Shown piece after piece: positions 1 through 6,738 of a stretch of DNA of 14,164 nucleotides. The notes beneath the pieces are model-generated. The model was not told where the DNA came from. It searched no databases and saw only the letters and a list, made by a program, of their open reading frames with translations. Each line of letters starts with the position of its first letter. The first letter of the stretch is position 1. Location: assembly GCA_005223375.1 (NCBI GenBank), contig RXOD01005425.1, positions 1 through 14,164 on the forward strand, in the 5' to 3' direction. A program made the position numbers and the translations under genes. The DNA is from Amoebophrya sp. AT5.2. Its lineage: Eukaryota > Sar > Dinophyceae > Syndiniales > Amoebophryaceae.

Positions 1-1593
1 AGCGTCTCTGATGCGTCTTAAACGAAACAAGCCTCGAAAGGAGAGGAGCAAATCGAAGTCGACGCTTTTGCTCCGGAATTGGCCTAGAAGCGTATTTCCC
101 ATGTTGTGCAAGCGCTGGATCTTGTCTGCTGCGATGGAAATCGAGATGCCGTCACCCAGCTTTTCCAGCGTGTACGAAACGCCGAGCACCGTGAGAACGC
201 GTTGAACTACGAGCGAATGGCGCTCGTGTTTGTCGGGCGACTGCTCGAAACCCGAGAGCTCCAAGAAAAGATCTAAGAGCGCGATATCGCTAGCTAGCAT
301 GAGTTCCCTTGAATGCATATGCAAATCATCTATGTAGATAGTACAAATTAATTGTAAACTACTACATAAAATAAGCATAACGAGTTCACTCATGTGAGCG
401 CATTCGTAGACGCTAACTAACGCCCCGAACAAAGCGCAGGCGCTTTCGATGAGGGCCCATTTTTGTCTTTGCTTCTGACCGCTTGGCGACCGCTTCCGCG
501 AGTTGGGCACAGGCACCCACAATCGGTTCTGAGACGGCGTTGCCACACCGAATTGGTAGTAGTAGCCCTTAAGGTCCTTCTTCGAAGAGAAAGATCGAAA
601 GGGAAAGATGCGGCTCCTGTCTGCTTCGTCCCGTTTCTTCAGTGCTGCTGCAGCTCTGTCTGCGTCTGCTCTTACCGAATCCGCACGAGCCGAGGCTAGA
701 ACTTCGCGCAACACCGCTCGATCTTCTTTCTCGAGGTTGGTGTCGGCCGTAGCGTCGTCCTTAAACTGCATCAGAGCCAAGTGGGAGCGATGCGGAGAGA
801 GAAGGCGAGAGATGATCTCGATGGCTCCACGCACTCCCACCAAACGCATCTTTTCGTGGACTATGATACGCCGACTCTTCCTGCGGTAGTCCACACACAT
901 CCTCACTATTCCGCGTTGATGCACGGGAAAAGCAATAGGATGCCCTTTCTCGCTCCTGGCTTTTTCTTCGTCGGAGTAAGCCACCACCCGCCAAAGGCCG
1001 CTGTCCACGTGCTTTTTCGTTTGTCTCCACATCTCTACGATGTCTTCTTCTGGGCACCAGTGCTCGGACGGCGGTCGGGACGGGGGTTCGGCCGCTGCAA
1101 GCTCCGCTGCTTCCTCCTGCGACTTTACGAAGTCTTCTTTTTGTGCGCGCCAAAAACCGGTAGGAGGAAGGTGGCCTTTATGCATCAGGCCCTGCCTTGT
1201 GCGGCCTACGATAGAAGCGACGTCGTCCACTTTGGCTGCCGTCTCCTGGAAACGCGCGGCTGCGCGCCTTCCCATGGCCTCCAAAAAGCGGAAGCTCTTG
1301 TTCGCGTACAAGTCCTGCAAGTGAGGCGGCATCTCAGCGTGGTCAGCCGCTTCTTGCTGCTTGAAATGCGCGTGCAAAGAAATCATTTCTTTCGCGGCGG
1401 CGGCGTTCTTGTCTTCGAGGGAGCCGCCCGCATTCTCCTTGGCGAAATCGATGGCCGCGACCACCCACTTCGGCAATACCGAGCCCACTCCGTACACTCG
1501 CTTGTTTGTGTCTTTGATTATTTCTGCTTGGAAATCTACCTGTTCGCTAACGGCCGCGGAGGCCTGGCTGGACCTGGATGTCGGGGGCGACAT
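1..1593 (-). CDS. Reverse transcriptase of YR retroelement, C-terminus beyond window
   Basis: RNA-dependent DNA polymerase that would copy the element's RNA. My own translation gives 531 codons from the ATG at 1593 to the window edge without a stop; the frame is open from 1653, after an in-frame TAG at 1654-1656. The N-terminal ~190 residues are unassigned. The fingers region follows: WRVVAYSDEEKA near 201 and a PIAFPVHQRGIVRMCVDYRR stretch at 219-238. Motif A is KKDLKGYYYQFGV, with Asp340. A motif B-like CALFGALVSVYE lies near 386-397. Motif C is TIYIDDLHMHS, with the Asp422-Asp423 pair. Motif D is GFEQSPDKHE, with Lys455, and VLGVSYTLE follows. These match DIRS/Ngaro-type RTs in order and spacing, except for about 100 residues between the fingers motif and motif A, rich in Ala, Arg, Glu and Asp and possibly coiled coil. 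Intact catalytic residues suggest recent activity. RNase H is expected to lie beyond position 1. Confidence 0.88.
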   Translation of the reverse strand, partial: MSPPTSRSSQASAAVSEQVDFQAEIIKDTNKRVYGVGSVLPKWVVAAIDFAKENAGGSLEDKNAAAAKEMISLHAHFKQQEAADHAEMPPHLQDLYANKSFRFLEAMGRRAAARFQETAAKVDDVASIVGRTRQGLMHKGHLPPTGFWRAQKEDFVKSQEEAAELAAAEPPSRPPSEHWCPEEDIVEMWRQTKKHVDSGLWRVVAYSDEEKARSEKGHPIAFPVHQRGIVRMCVDYRRKSRRIIVHEKMRLVGVRGAIEIISRLLSPHRSHLALMQFKDDATADTNLEKEDRAVLREVLASARADSVRADADRAAAALKKRDEADRSRIFPFRSFSSKKDLKGYYYQFGVATPSQNRLWVPVPNSRKRSPSGQKQRQKWALIESACALFGALVSVYECAHMSELVMLILCSSLQLICTIYIDDLHMHSRELMLASDIALLDLFLELSGFEQSPDKHERHSLVVQRVLTVLGVSYTLEKLGDGISISIAADKIQRLHNMGNTLLGQFRSKSVDFDLLLSFRGLFRLRRIRDA

Positions 1594-1751
1594 CTGGGGC
1601 GGGACCTGGAACTGCTTTTTATGAGAGTTTTTGAAGATTTTTGAGGGAGAAATCTAAAATGTAATTGCTAAGATTCAGCGTTTTCATGGCGTGAGTCATC
1701 AATTCGCCTGCCCCTGCAGGTGGCAAAACAGCTTCAACCCAGAACGTTTTT

Positions 1752-1779
1752 CAATGCCTGCTCGTGGGAGCCGGCATTG
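1752..1779. repeat. 12 bp imperfect inverted repeat (hairpin)
   Basis: Arms 1752-1763 and 1768-1779 pair at 11 of 12 positions around a 4 nt loop (gtgg). It lies in the spacer between the Gag-like and RT frames, so in the element's transcript it would form a short stable stem upstream of the RT start. Function unknown. Confidence 0.6.
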
Positions 1780-1914
1780 CTTTCATGGCTGTGTGGTGAA
1801 AGATGAATCTAAGTACTAGTCCTAAAAAGTAAGCCAGAAAGATAGAAAGTTCTAAAAAAGGGCGAAAACGTAGTAGAGGAAGTTTCTAACACGTCCTACA
1901 CTTCTAACCGCCAT

Positions 1915-1935
1915 CAGTTGCATCGGTTGCAACTG
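1915..1935. repeat. 8 bp perfect inverted repeat
   Basis: Arms cagttgca (1915-1922) and tgcaactg (1928-1935) flank the 5 nt loop tcggt. It lies about 70 bp past the Gag-like stop codon on the minus strand. It is short enough that chance is a fair alternative. Confidence 0.45.
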
Positions 1936-2007
1936 GTTCCTTCACTCGTCGTGATGCCTGCTCCCACTGTGAACCGGAGGGAGCGACGGTGCAGAAAAAG
2001 GGGAAAT

Positions 2008-2973
2008 CTACTTGTCTGCGAGCTTGGCCAGCTCCTTGTTCGTCAGGCCCAGCTTTTCTTTGATGTTCACCCTGAAGAGGCGGTCCAAAGGACCGTGATG
2101 GTTTTTCTTGCACTGCTTTTCGTCGTGCGGGATGCCTTTCATCCAGAGCGTACAGGTGAGCGCAGGCGCACCACCGGTCTGGCCCTTGTCACCGTTCTTT
2201 CCTTTACCTTTGCCACCGTTGTCGCGGCGGTCACCGTCGCGTTCACGCACATTGCTGCTCTTCTGGTTCGCCGTGTTGGCGGTGTTCATCGCCTTCTGCG
2301 CCAGGTCCATGGCCCGAGTAGCCTTAGACTCGGCAACCTCGTGCGTAGCTTGGTCCGACATTTTCCGTCGAAGCTCCTCGCGCAACGCAGCGTGAAGCTC
2401 GGTCTTGAAGGCTGCTTCGACCTGGCGGGTGTAGTACTCGACGACGGTCTCATTCCCGCCAGCGGGGATGACGTCAGGGAGGTTGACGTCCGAGAAGACG
2501 AACTTGGCCGCCTTCCAGAAAGCCTCGTACGTGTCCTCCTCATCCAGTTTCTCGCGTTCCGCAAGCGGGAGCAAGATGTCCCCCGTAATGGTGGTTTCGA
2601 TGTAGCGGAGAAGCGTTTTGACTCGCTTCTCGGGGACCACCTTGTTCGCGAAGGAAGCTGCCAGAAACTCCATCGGGCTCCACTGCAATAGCTGCTTCGT
2701 TTCGGCCGAGAGGCGGCAGAAACAACCCGAGAACTGCATGGTCTCCAGGGCGCGGCTCATCGCGAGGAATTGGCTCGGCAGGCAACGGTGCGGCGAGATC
2801 TCCTGGTTGGACTTTTGCAGTGCTTTCAAAGCCGCTTCGGAAGTCTTCCCTTTGCCGTAGGCGCAGTCGTAGGCCTGACGGTGCAAAGTATCTTCCACGA
2901 GAGGACTCGCCGCGTCCTTAGTGGATTTGACGGCCGCGTCGATCGCGTCCTGCACGGCTTGATCGATCGGCAT
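2008..2973 (-). CDS. Gag-like nucleic-acid-binding protein of the retroelement
   Basis: Predicted 321 residues from the first ATG at 2973; the open frame extends upstream to about 3051 but has no other ATG. Residues 1-200 look helical and Ala/Glu/Leu-rich, as in capsid-type domains. Residues 205-235 are Ala/Lys-rich and may form a coiled coil. Residues 243-268 are a basic Gly/Lys/Asp linker. A Cys/His cluster follows: Cys274, His283, Cys288, His292. This spacing is not the classical CCHC zinc knuckle, so zinc binding is an inference. The Gag call rests on this layout and on its position between YR and RT of the same element; I recognise no family by sequence. It would package element RNA in the cytoplasm. 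Another accessory role is possible. Confidence 0.6.
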   Translation of the reverse strand: MPIDQAVQDAIDAAVKSTKDAASPLVEDTLHRQAYDCAYGKGKTSEAALKALQKSNQEISPHRCLPSQFLAMSRALETMQFSGCFCRLSAETKQLLQWSPMEFLAASFANKVVPEKRVKTLLRYIETTITGDILLPLAEREKLDEEDTYEAFWKAAKFVFSDVNLPDVIPAGGNETVVEYYTRQVEAAFKTELHAALREELRRKMSDQATHEVAESKATRAMDLAQKAMNTANTANQKSSNVRERDGDRRDNGGKGKGKNGDKGQTGGAPALTCTLWMKGIPHDEKQCKKNHHGPLDRLFRVNIKEKLGLTNKELAKLADK

Positions 2974-3326
2974 GTTGTATGTTAATTTGGGAGGAAGTTC
3001 TAGTTCGTTATTTCGATCGCGAAGGAGCCGAAAAAACAATCTAAGTTTCAATTGGTTGAAGCGAAAAAACCTACGGGCAGAACCGGTAAGTAAATGAAGA
3101 GGTGTATCTCGGGATTAGCTCAAGCCGCCTGCCGAAAAAAAGAGAAAAGAAAAGGATCGCTCGCGGAGAGGCGCCCTTCTCTCAATTTCTCAACGAAATC
3201 GAAACACGACAGCGTACGGAAACCGAGCGCGCACGGTTCAAGGCGAGACCGAGCTGAAATCGCTTTCTCGACGAAGAGCTTTTTCAAAAACGAGCATCTG
3301 CGCACCGTACCGAGGGCGTGGGAGAA
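2974..3326. other. Spacer between YR stop and Gag-like start
   Basis: I see no coding frame with protein-like composition. If this is a junction between two element copies, terminal or internal complementary repeats should lie here. By eye I found only very short self-complementary stretches, such as ttcaattggttgaa at 3047-3060. Confidence 0.4.
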
Positions 3327-5342
3327 TCAGATGTCATGCGCAAGTTTGAGCGCCGTTCCGGCGGCCCAATCCGAGTTTGTATTGAAGTTGGTAGACTGAG
3401 AGTAGAGGTGGCCTTTGCGTACCGGCCACGCGATCCGGATCACGTCCGGCAAACATGCAGAGAGGCCTTTGTAGTGCTCCTTGACTTTGGGAGACAACCA
3501 TCTGCCCAAAGCCATGATCATGTCCTCATCAGCACCGCCGTCGCGTGCCGATTGCGCCCCTCCTACTCGCACCGAGTATGAATTCCAGGTGAGCCGACCC
3601 GTGCGACCGCGAGAAAGATCGGCACCTACCCGGGGATTGGGGATGCCTGCCATCTCGACGAGGTTGCAGATGGCGGCACTCCACTTGACTTGCGATGGAA
3701 ACTTGTCCTCGTCCGGGTCAGCTAGGCCTTGTGCAAGAGCGTCGTCTTCTTCGAACTGCCGCTGCTCCTTCGCCTTCTTTCTCGCGTCCGCCTGGATTTT
3801 CATCATGCGCTGCATGATGTCCCAATCCTTGTCGTCCAACGCGCAGACGGGACACAAGGGTATGGGCGACAGCGGCGCGGACCTGCAGTTGCACTGGAAA
3901 ATTGCTTGTGCTTCGATTTTTCCTTGTTGGTCGGTCTTGCTGGAGTGGATGGTCACCAGCGCTTCCCCTTTCACCCGATCGCAACGTCTCGACGTATGGG
4001 CTGCGTCGTCCGGGCGAAGGAATGCATACCAGCACACGATGATAAAACGCAGGGCCAATTCTGCGCTGACGGGGAGGGATTTGCTCTCGTGCTGAAAAAG
4101 CATAGCCGGCGCGTCGCGGTTAGCCTTAAGTCCGCCTATCTTCTCCCCCATGAGCAAAATATCCGAAGCTCTGAAACCCTTTTGTTGATGCGACCTATTT
4201 TTCGTTTTCATCAACGAGCGGAAAGCGCGATCGTAGGCCCGCTGCGTCTGCCCATCGAAGGGATGAGCTAGTTCGACGCACCCTTTGATTTGTGATAGGT
4301 ACGTATGCCTAGACTGCGGAAAGTCTCCGCACACGCCGAAAACTTTCTGCAGCAGGCCCAAACTATGGCTGCTGAAGTTCTTCCTTTTTCCGGAGAGGCC
4401 GCGCGCCTTCATCAGCGGCCTGTACTTGGAGGAGAACTGTTTCTCGTACGCCAAAACGGTGGCGCGCGTCAGTTGGCCGCTAGAGACGGGGGCGAAGGAG
4501 CCTCCTTTAATCGCGTCCACGTGTCGCTGCAGGTCTGCTTTTTCCTCATCGGAAGTGTCGCCTTCGGCTGCAGCGTGTACTCCTTCGTCAGGTTTAGGAA
4601 ACTCGACGCCGAGCTCCACTGCAGCTGCCCAACTCAGGTCGGCGGAGGCGGCTTTACCGTGTCTGGCGTCCGGTGCCAGGGCTATATCGGCGCGCAAGGC
4701 CTGGGTGTCCTCTTCTCGAAAGAAACGGGGCGGCACGTTCTCCGAAATGAGTCCACCCTCCGCTCGTCTGTCCTGAACGTTGACTCGATTCGGCAGCTGG
4801 AGCGAAAAGGAGCCGCCCTGGTCACCTCCTCTGATCGAGCTATGGACGTCCACCCGCTCGGAAATCCGTTCGTGGAAGAAGAGCTCGGGGTCACCCTGCT
4901 GTAGTAGCTGCAAATCTTCGACTGAGTCCATGAGCGGCGCGAACTCCTGCGGGGCAACAGCCGCTCCCGACAGCATGGACAAGGTGTTCGAAGCTGAGCC
5001 GAAACTCCCGTACGGCGACGGGCGCGAGACGCCCACCGAAGAGGACGATGTAGCTCCAGACGCTCCGTAATTGTTGGCGCTGCCCCCGAAAAAGTAGGCG
5101 TCCGATTGTTCCTGGAGCTGCTGTTGTTCGAGTTGCCGTAGTGCCTCCCGCTCGTCCGCGACAGTCTTTGCGCTGCCCGCCGAAGACAGAGCGAGAGCTT
5201 GTAGCTGCACCATGTTCTGCAGCGCTAGGGCCGCCGTGGCCTGCCCTCCTGCTTTTTTCTGGATGGCTGGCTTGAAGGACGAGGGCACTTTCCCCCACGC
5301 CAGCTGCTTGGCGTCTTCCAGTCGCTGCCAGCGGGGCAGCAT
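3327..5342 (-). CDS. Tyrosine recombinase (DIRS-type integrase)
   Basis: Integrates the element by Tyr-mediated strand exchange. It has 671 residues from the ATG at 5342. Residues 1-280 are low-complexity (Gln, Ser and Gly runs). Residues ~290-420 fit the helical core-binding domain. The catalytic domain follows: Arg443 in WYAFLRPDDAAH, Lys469 in IHSSKTDQQGK, Arg592 in YSVRVGGAQSARDGG, Trp615 in LGRWLSP and nucleophile Tyr624 in KEHYKGL. The usual HxxR box reads Tyr589-Ser-Val-Arg592, so the box-II His is replaced. Between Lys and Arg592 sits a Cys cluster (Cys484, Cys486, Cys497, Cys500) that could bind zinc. The GGA after the Arg and the GRW are typical of DIRS-type and Crypton-like YRs. 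An RT gene downstream favours a retroelement over a Crypton. The same frame continues upstream of the start through a TAG into another ORF. Confidence 0.87.
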   Translation of the reverse strand: MLPRWQRLEDAKQLAWGKVPSSFKPAIQKKAGGQATAALALQNMVQLQALALSSAGSAKTVADEREALRQLEQQQLQEQSDAYFFGGSANNYGASGATSSSSVGVSRPSPYGSFGSASNTLSMLSGAAVAPQEFAPLMDSVEDLQLLQQGDPELFFHERISERVDVHSSIRGGDQGGSFSLQLPNRVNVQDRRAEGGLISENVPPRFFREEDTQALRADIALAPDARHGKAASADLSWAAAVELGVEFPKPDEGVHAAAEGDTSDEEKADLQRHVDAIKGGSFAPVSSGQLTRATVLAYEKQFSSKYRPLMKARGLSGKRKNFSSHSLGLLQKVFGVCGDFPQSRHTYLSQIKGCVELAHPFDGQTQRAYDRAFRSLMKTKNRSHQQKGFRASDILLMGEKIGGLKANRDAPAMLFQHESKSLPVSAELALRFIIVCWYAFLRPDDAAHTSRRCDRVKGEALVTIHSSKTDQQGKIEAQAIFQCNCRSAPLSPIPLCPVCALDDKDWDIMQRMMKIQADARKKAKEQRQFEEDDALAQGLADPDEDKFPSQVKWSAAICNLVEMAGIPNPRVGADLSRGRTGRLTWNSYSVRVGGAQSARDGGADEDMIMALGRWLSPKVKEHYKGLSACLPDVIRIAWPVRKGHLYSQSTNFNTNSDWAAGTALKLAHDI

Positions 5343-5348
5343 CTTCTT

Positions 5349-5735
5349 CTACAACTTGGATCCGCGGTGCAGGTGGGAGTCGCGCTTCGATGCGCGTCCG
5401 GACGGATAGAAATCCGATTTAGGAGCATACTCGTCGTCGGATTCGTCCTCGCGCCATATTCCTTCGTGGTATTTTCTAAACTCAGTGTAAGGGAAATGCA
5501 CTGGAAAATTACGAGCCTTAGTGTTTTTCTTGACCAACGCCGAAGGAAAGATAGTACCTCTCGCCCAAAATTCTTCGCTATGCCATAGCTTCCAGAGGCG
5601 CGCGTTGATCTTGTTATCCTGCAGCTTGCGGTCTTCCCTAGCTATCTCCAATTTCCTACACAAACGCTCATGAAAGTCGGACAGCTTCAGGGCCGCTTGC
5701 CCAAAGTGGGGGGTATGCCCCGCGTAAATCGACAT
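5349..5735 (-). CDS. 128-aa ORF in frame upstream of the recombinase
   Basis: From the ATG at 5735 the frame runs to a TAG at 5349-5351. AAG AAG and the recombinase ATG at 5342 follow in the same reading frame. The protein is rich in charged and aromatic residues, with an AGHTPHFGQAALKLSDF stretch near the N-terminus and an acidic ESDDEY segment near the C-terminus. I recognise no family. The frame is also open upstream of the ATG to a TGA near 5795, with an acatgacag|att acceptor-like site, so it may be the 3' part of a spliced exon. It could be an N-terminal module of the recombinase cut off by a recent stop, a read-through product, or a separate small protein. Confidence 0.45.
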   Translation of the reverse strand: MSIYAGHTPHFGQAALKLSDFHERLCRKLEIAREDRKLQDNKINARLWKLWHSEEFWARGTIFPSALVKKNTKARNFPVHFPYTEFRKYHEGIWREDESDDEYAPKSDFYPSGRASKRDSHLHRGSKL

Positions 5736-5904
5736 ATTCAAAGAACGGAAGAAAGCTGTGGCGGTATGATGCCGACCAATCTGTCATGTGATTGAGCAGA
5801 ACGAGACGACGCCACTTGCAAGGGCAGAGTGGCGCCGCAGCTGTGGCAACGCCCCCATCGTAGATGAGGAGCAGCACCAGTGGTGATAGGGGATGGCGGT
5901 GGGT

Positions 5905-5976
5905 AAAAAATAGAACGGCAAAGCGTAGAAGCTCACTTACCCATTCAGATCTTCGAACGATTTCAAGAGAACACCA
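5905..5976 (-). repeat. 72 bp direct repeat, copy 1 (possible 36 nt exon plus donor)
   Basis: It matches 6667-6738 at 71 of 72 positions. On the minus strand the block starts right after a T-rich cttgtttag (an acceptor-like site). It runs 36 nt to tgaatgg, then gtaagtgagc, a near-consensus 5' splice site with its first base at 5940. The 36 nt could therefore be an exon (5941-5976) coding 12 residues in the phase used by copy 2. The other 36 nt would be intron. Confidence 0.75.
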
Positions 5977-6666
5977 CTAAACAAGTTTAAAACACTCTCT
6001 TAATTCCTACGAACATCCGAATCCCCAAACGCTGCTGCGTGATCGTCTGATTGTGTTTTCCTCTCGAGCTTTGCTCGCGTACAGCGCACACGAGTGTGCG
6101 CGCGAGCTCAAAAGAGCACTGAAATTGAGTCGAAAGTCTATAGATCGAGCTTATGAAGCCCGATCGGTAAGGGAGCTACGAGCAACAAGAAGCTGCACCG
6201 CAGCTGACAGCAGTGGTCTTTGAAGAGCTTGCTAGAGCTGTAGGCGGCTCTGAGATCAGGGCGCGGCCTACGGTCGACGACCATAGATGAAAGAGCAGCC
6301 AAAAAGGCGATTTTCTTCACCGGTCTAAGTCTCCATGTGGAGAGCGAAATAGCCGTGTGAGTGGCGTGCGTGTCTGACGTGCGACGGCAGCGTCAGAAAA
6401 CGTCGGAGAGCGTGGTCGTCCGAGCGCAACAAGAGCTTCCTTCGAAGAAGGGGAGCGTGTGGATGAGAGGCTCCCAGTGGGAGAGACTTCCAGGGGGAGA
6501 GTCGGGTGACGTCGAGGACGGCCACGAAACACGGGCTATGAGGCCGCGTGTGATGTGCTTCTCTTTCAGGGGAGAGAGGAGCACTGGGAGGCTGGAGGGT
6601 ACGAGTTGCCAATTTCTCGTTCACTTCTGCTTGTGATAGTCGTCCTATTTTTGTGCTGAGCACGAA
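5977..6666. other. Stretch between the two 72 bp repeats, likely intronic
   Basis: No frame has protein-like composition. The minus frame that stays open to 6325 after the donor at 6702 gives Arg/Ser/Pro-rich residues and is probably intron read-through. It contains GC-rich nested hairpins at 6073-6107 and a 43 bp stem-loop at 6639-6681. The T-rich cttgtttag at its left edge may be an acceptor. Confidence 0.4.
6073..6107. repeat. Nested GC-rich inverted repeats
   Basis: An inner perfect 8 bp pair (gcgcacac at 6084-6091 with gtgtgcgc at 6094-6101) sits inside an outer pair (gctcgc at 6073-6078 with gcgagc at 6102-6107), with a 5 nt bulge on one side. It could form a strong stem on either strand. 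Function unknown. Confidence 0.55.
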
Positions 6667-6681
6667 AAAAAATAGAACGAC
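6639..6681. repeat. 14 bp inverted repeat around an 11 bp palindrome
   Basis: Arms 6639-6652 and 6668-6681 match at 13 of 14 positions. Between them lies the perfect palindrome gtgctgagcac (6653-6663) and a short A-run. On the minus strand it begins about 20 nt inside the intron after the donor at 6702, so it overlaps the edge of repeat copy 2. Copy 1 has no matching stem. Confidence 0.65.
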
Positions 6682-6738
6682 AAAGCGTAGAAGCTCACTT
6701 ACCCATTCAGATCTTCGAACGATTTCAAGAGAACACCA
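6667..6738 (-). repeat. 72 bp direct repeat, copy 2 (end of unknown gene's exon)
   Basis: The partner of 5905-5976 with one substitution. Here the 36 nt before the donor read in frame with the unknown gene, as WCSLEIVRRSEW. The tgg|gtaagtgagc donor has its first intron base at 6702 and leaves phase 0. The repeat begins at the same tgg as in copy 1, but the base before it is not an AG. Confidence 0.75.

Larger units (their letters stand above)
1654..2007. other. Spacer between Gag-like and RT frames
   Basis: No frame in this stretch looks coding; the minus frame of the RT has a TAG at 1654-1656. It holds two short hairpins, at 1752-1779 and 1915-1935, and AT-richer sequence around 1800-1870. 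A downstream ORF about 0.4 kb after the Gag-like stop would need a separate transcript, splicing or internal initiation. I could not find a decisive splice pair. Confidence 0.5.
1..5735 (-). mobile_element. Tyrosine-recombinase retroelement, left end cut by window
   Basis: Four minus-strand frames follow one another: a 128-codon frame, a YR integrase, a Gag-like protein and an RT. A tyrosine recombinase next to an RT is the hallmark of DIRS-type (YR) retrotransposons, which integrate through a circular intermediate instead of using a DDE integrase. Seen here: YR catalytic residues, RT palm motifs, and a basic Gag-like tail with Cys/His. Not seen: RNase H, methyltransferase, LTRs, inverted terminal repeats or an internal complementary region. 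The right boundary is uncertain, because the unknown gene at 6703-7632 could also belong to the element. The order YR-Gag-RT differs from classical DIRS and could mean a distinct family, a VIPER-like layout or a tandem junction. Confidence 0.8.

Noticed and set aside
781..1644. Long plus-strand ORF of 287 codons
   Set aside because: It is a shadow of the minus-strand RT frame, which has conserved catalytic motifs. The plus translation is Arg/His/Phe/Leu-rich with no recognisable domain.
1918..2691. Plus-strand ORF of 257 codons
   Set aside because: It is antisense to the Gag-like protein, whose composition and ordered regions are far more protein-like.
5905..5976. Repeat as a spliced-leader RNA gene (short exon, donor, U-run)
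   Set aside because: The exon does not resemble the known dinoflagellate spliced leader, and the sequence after the U-run differs completely between the two copies.
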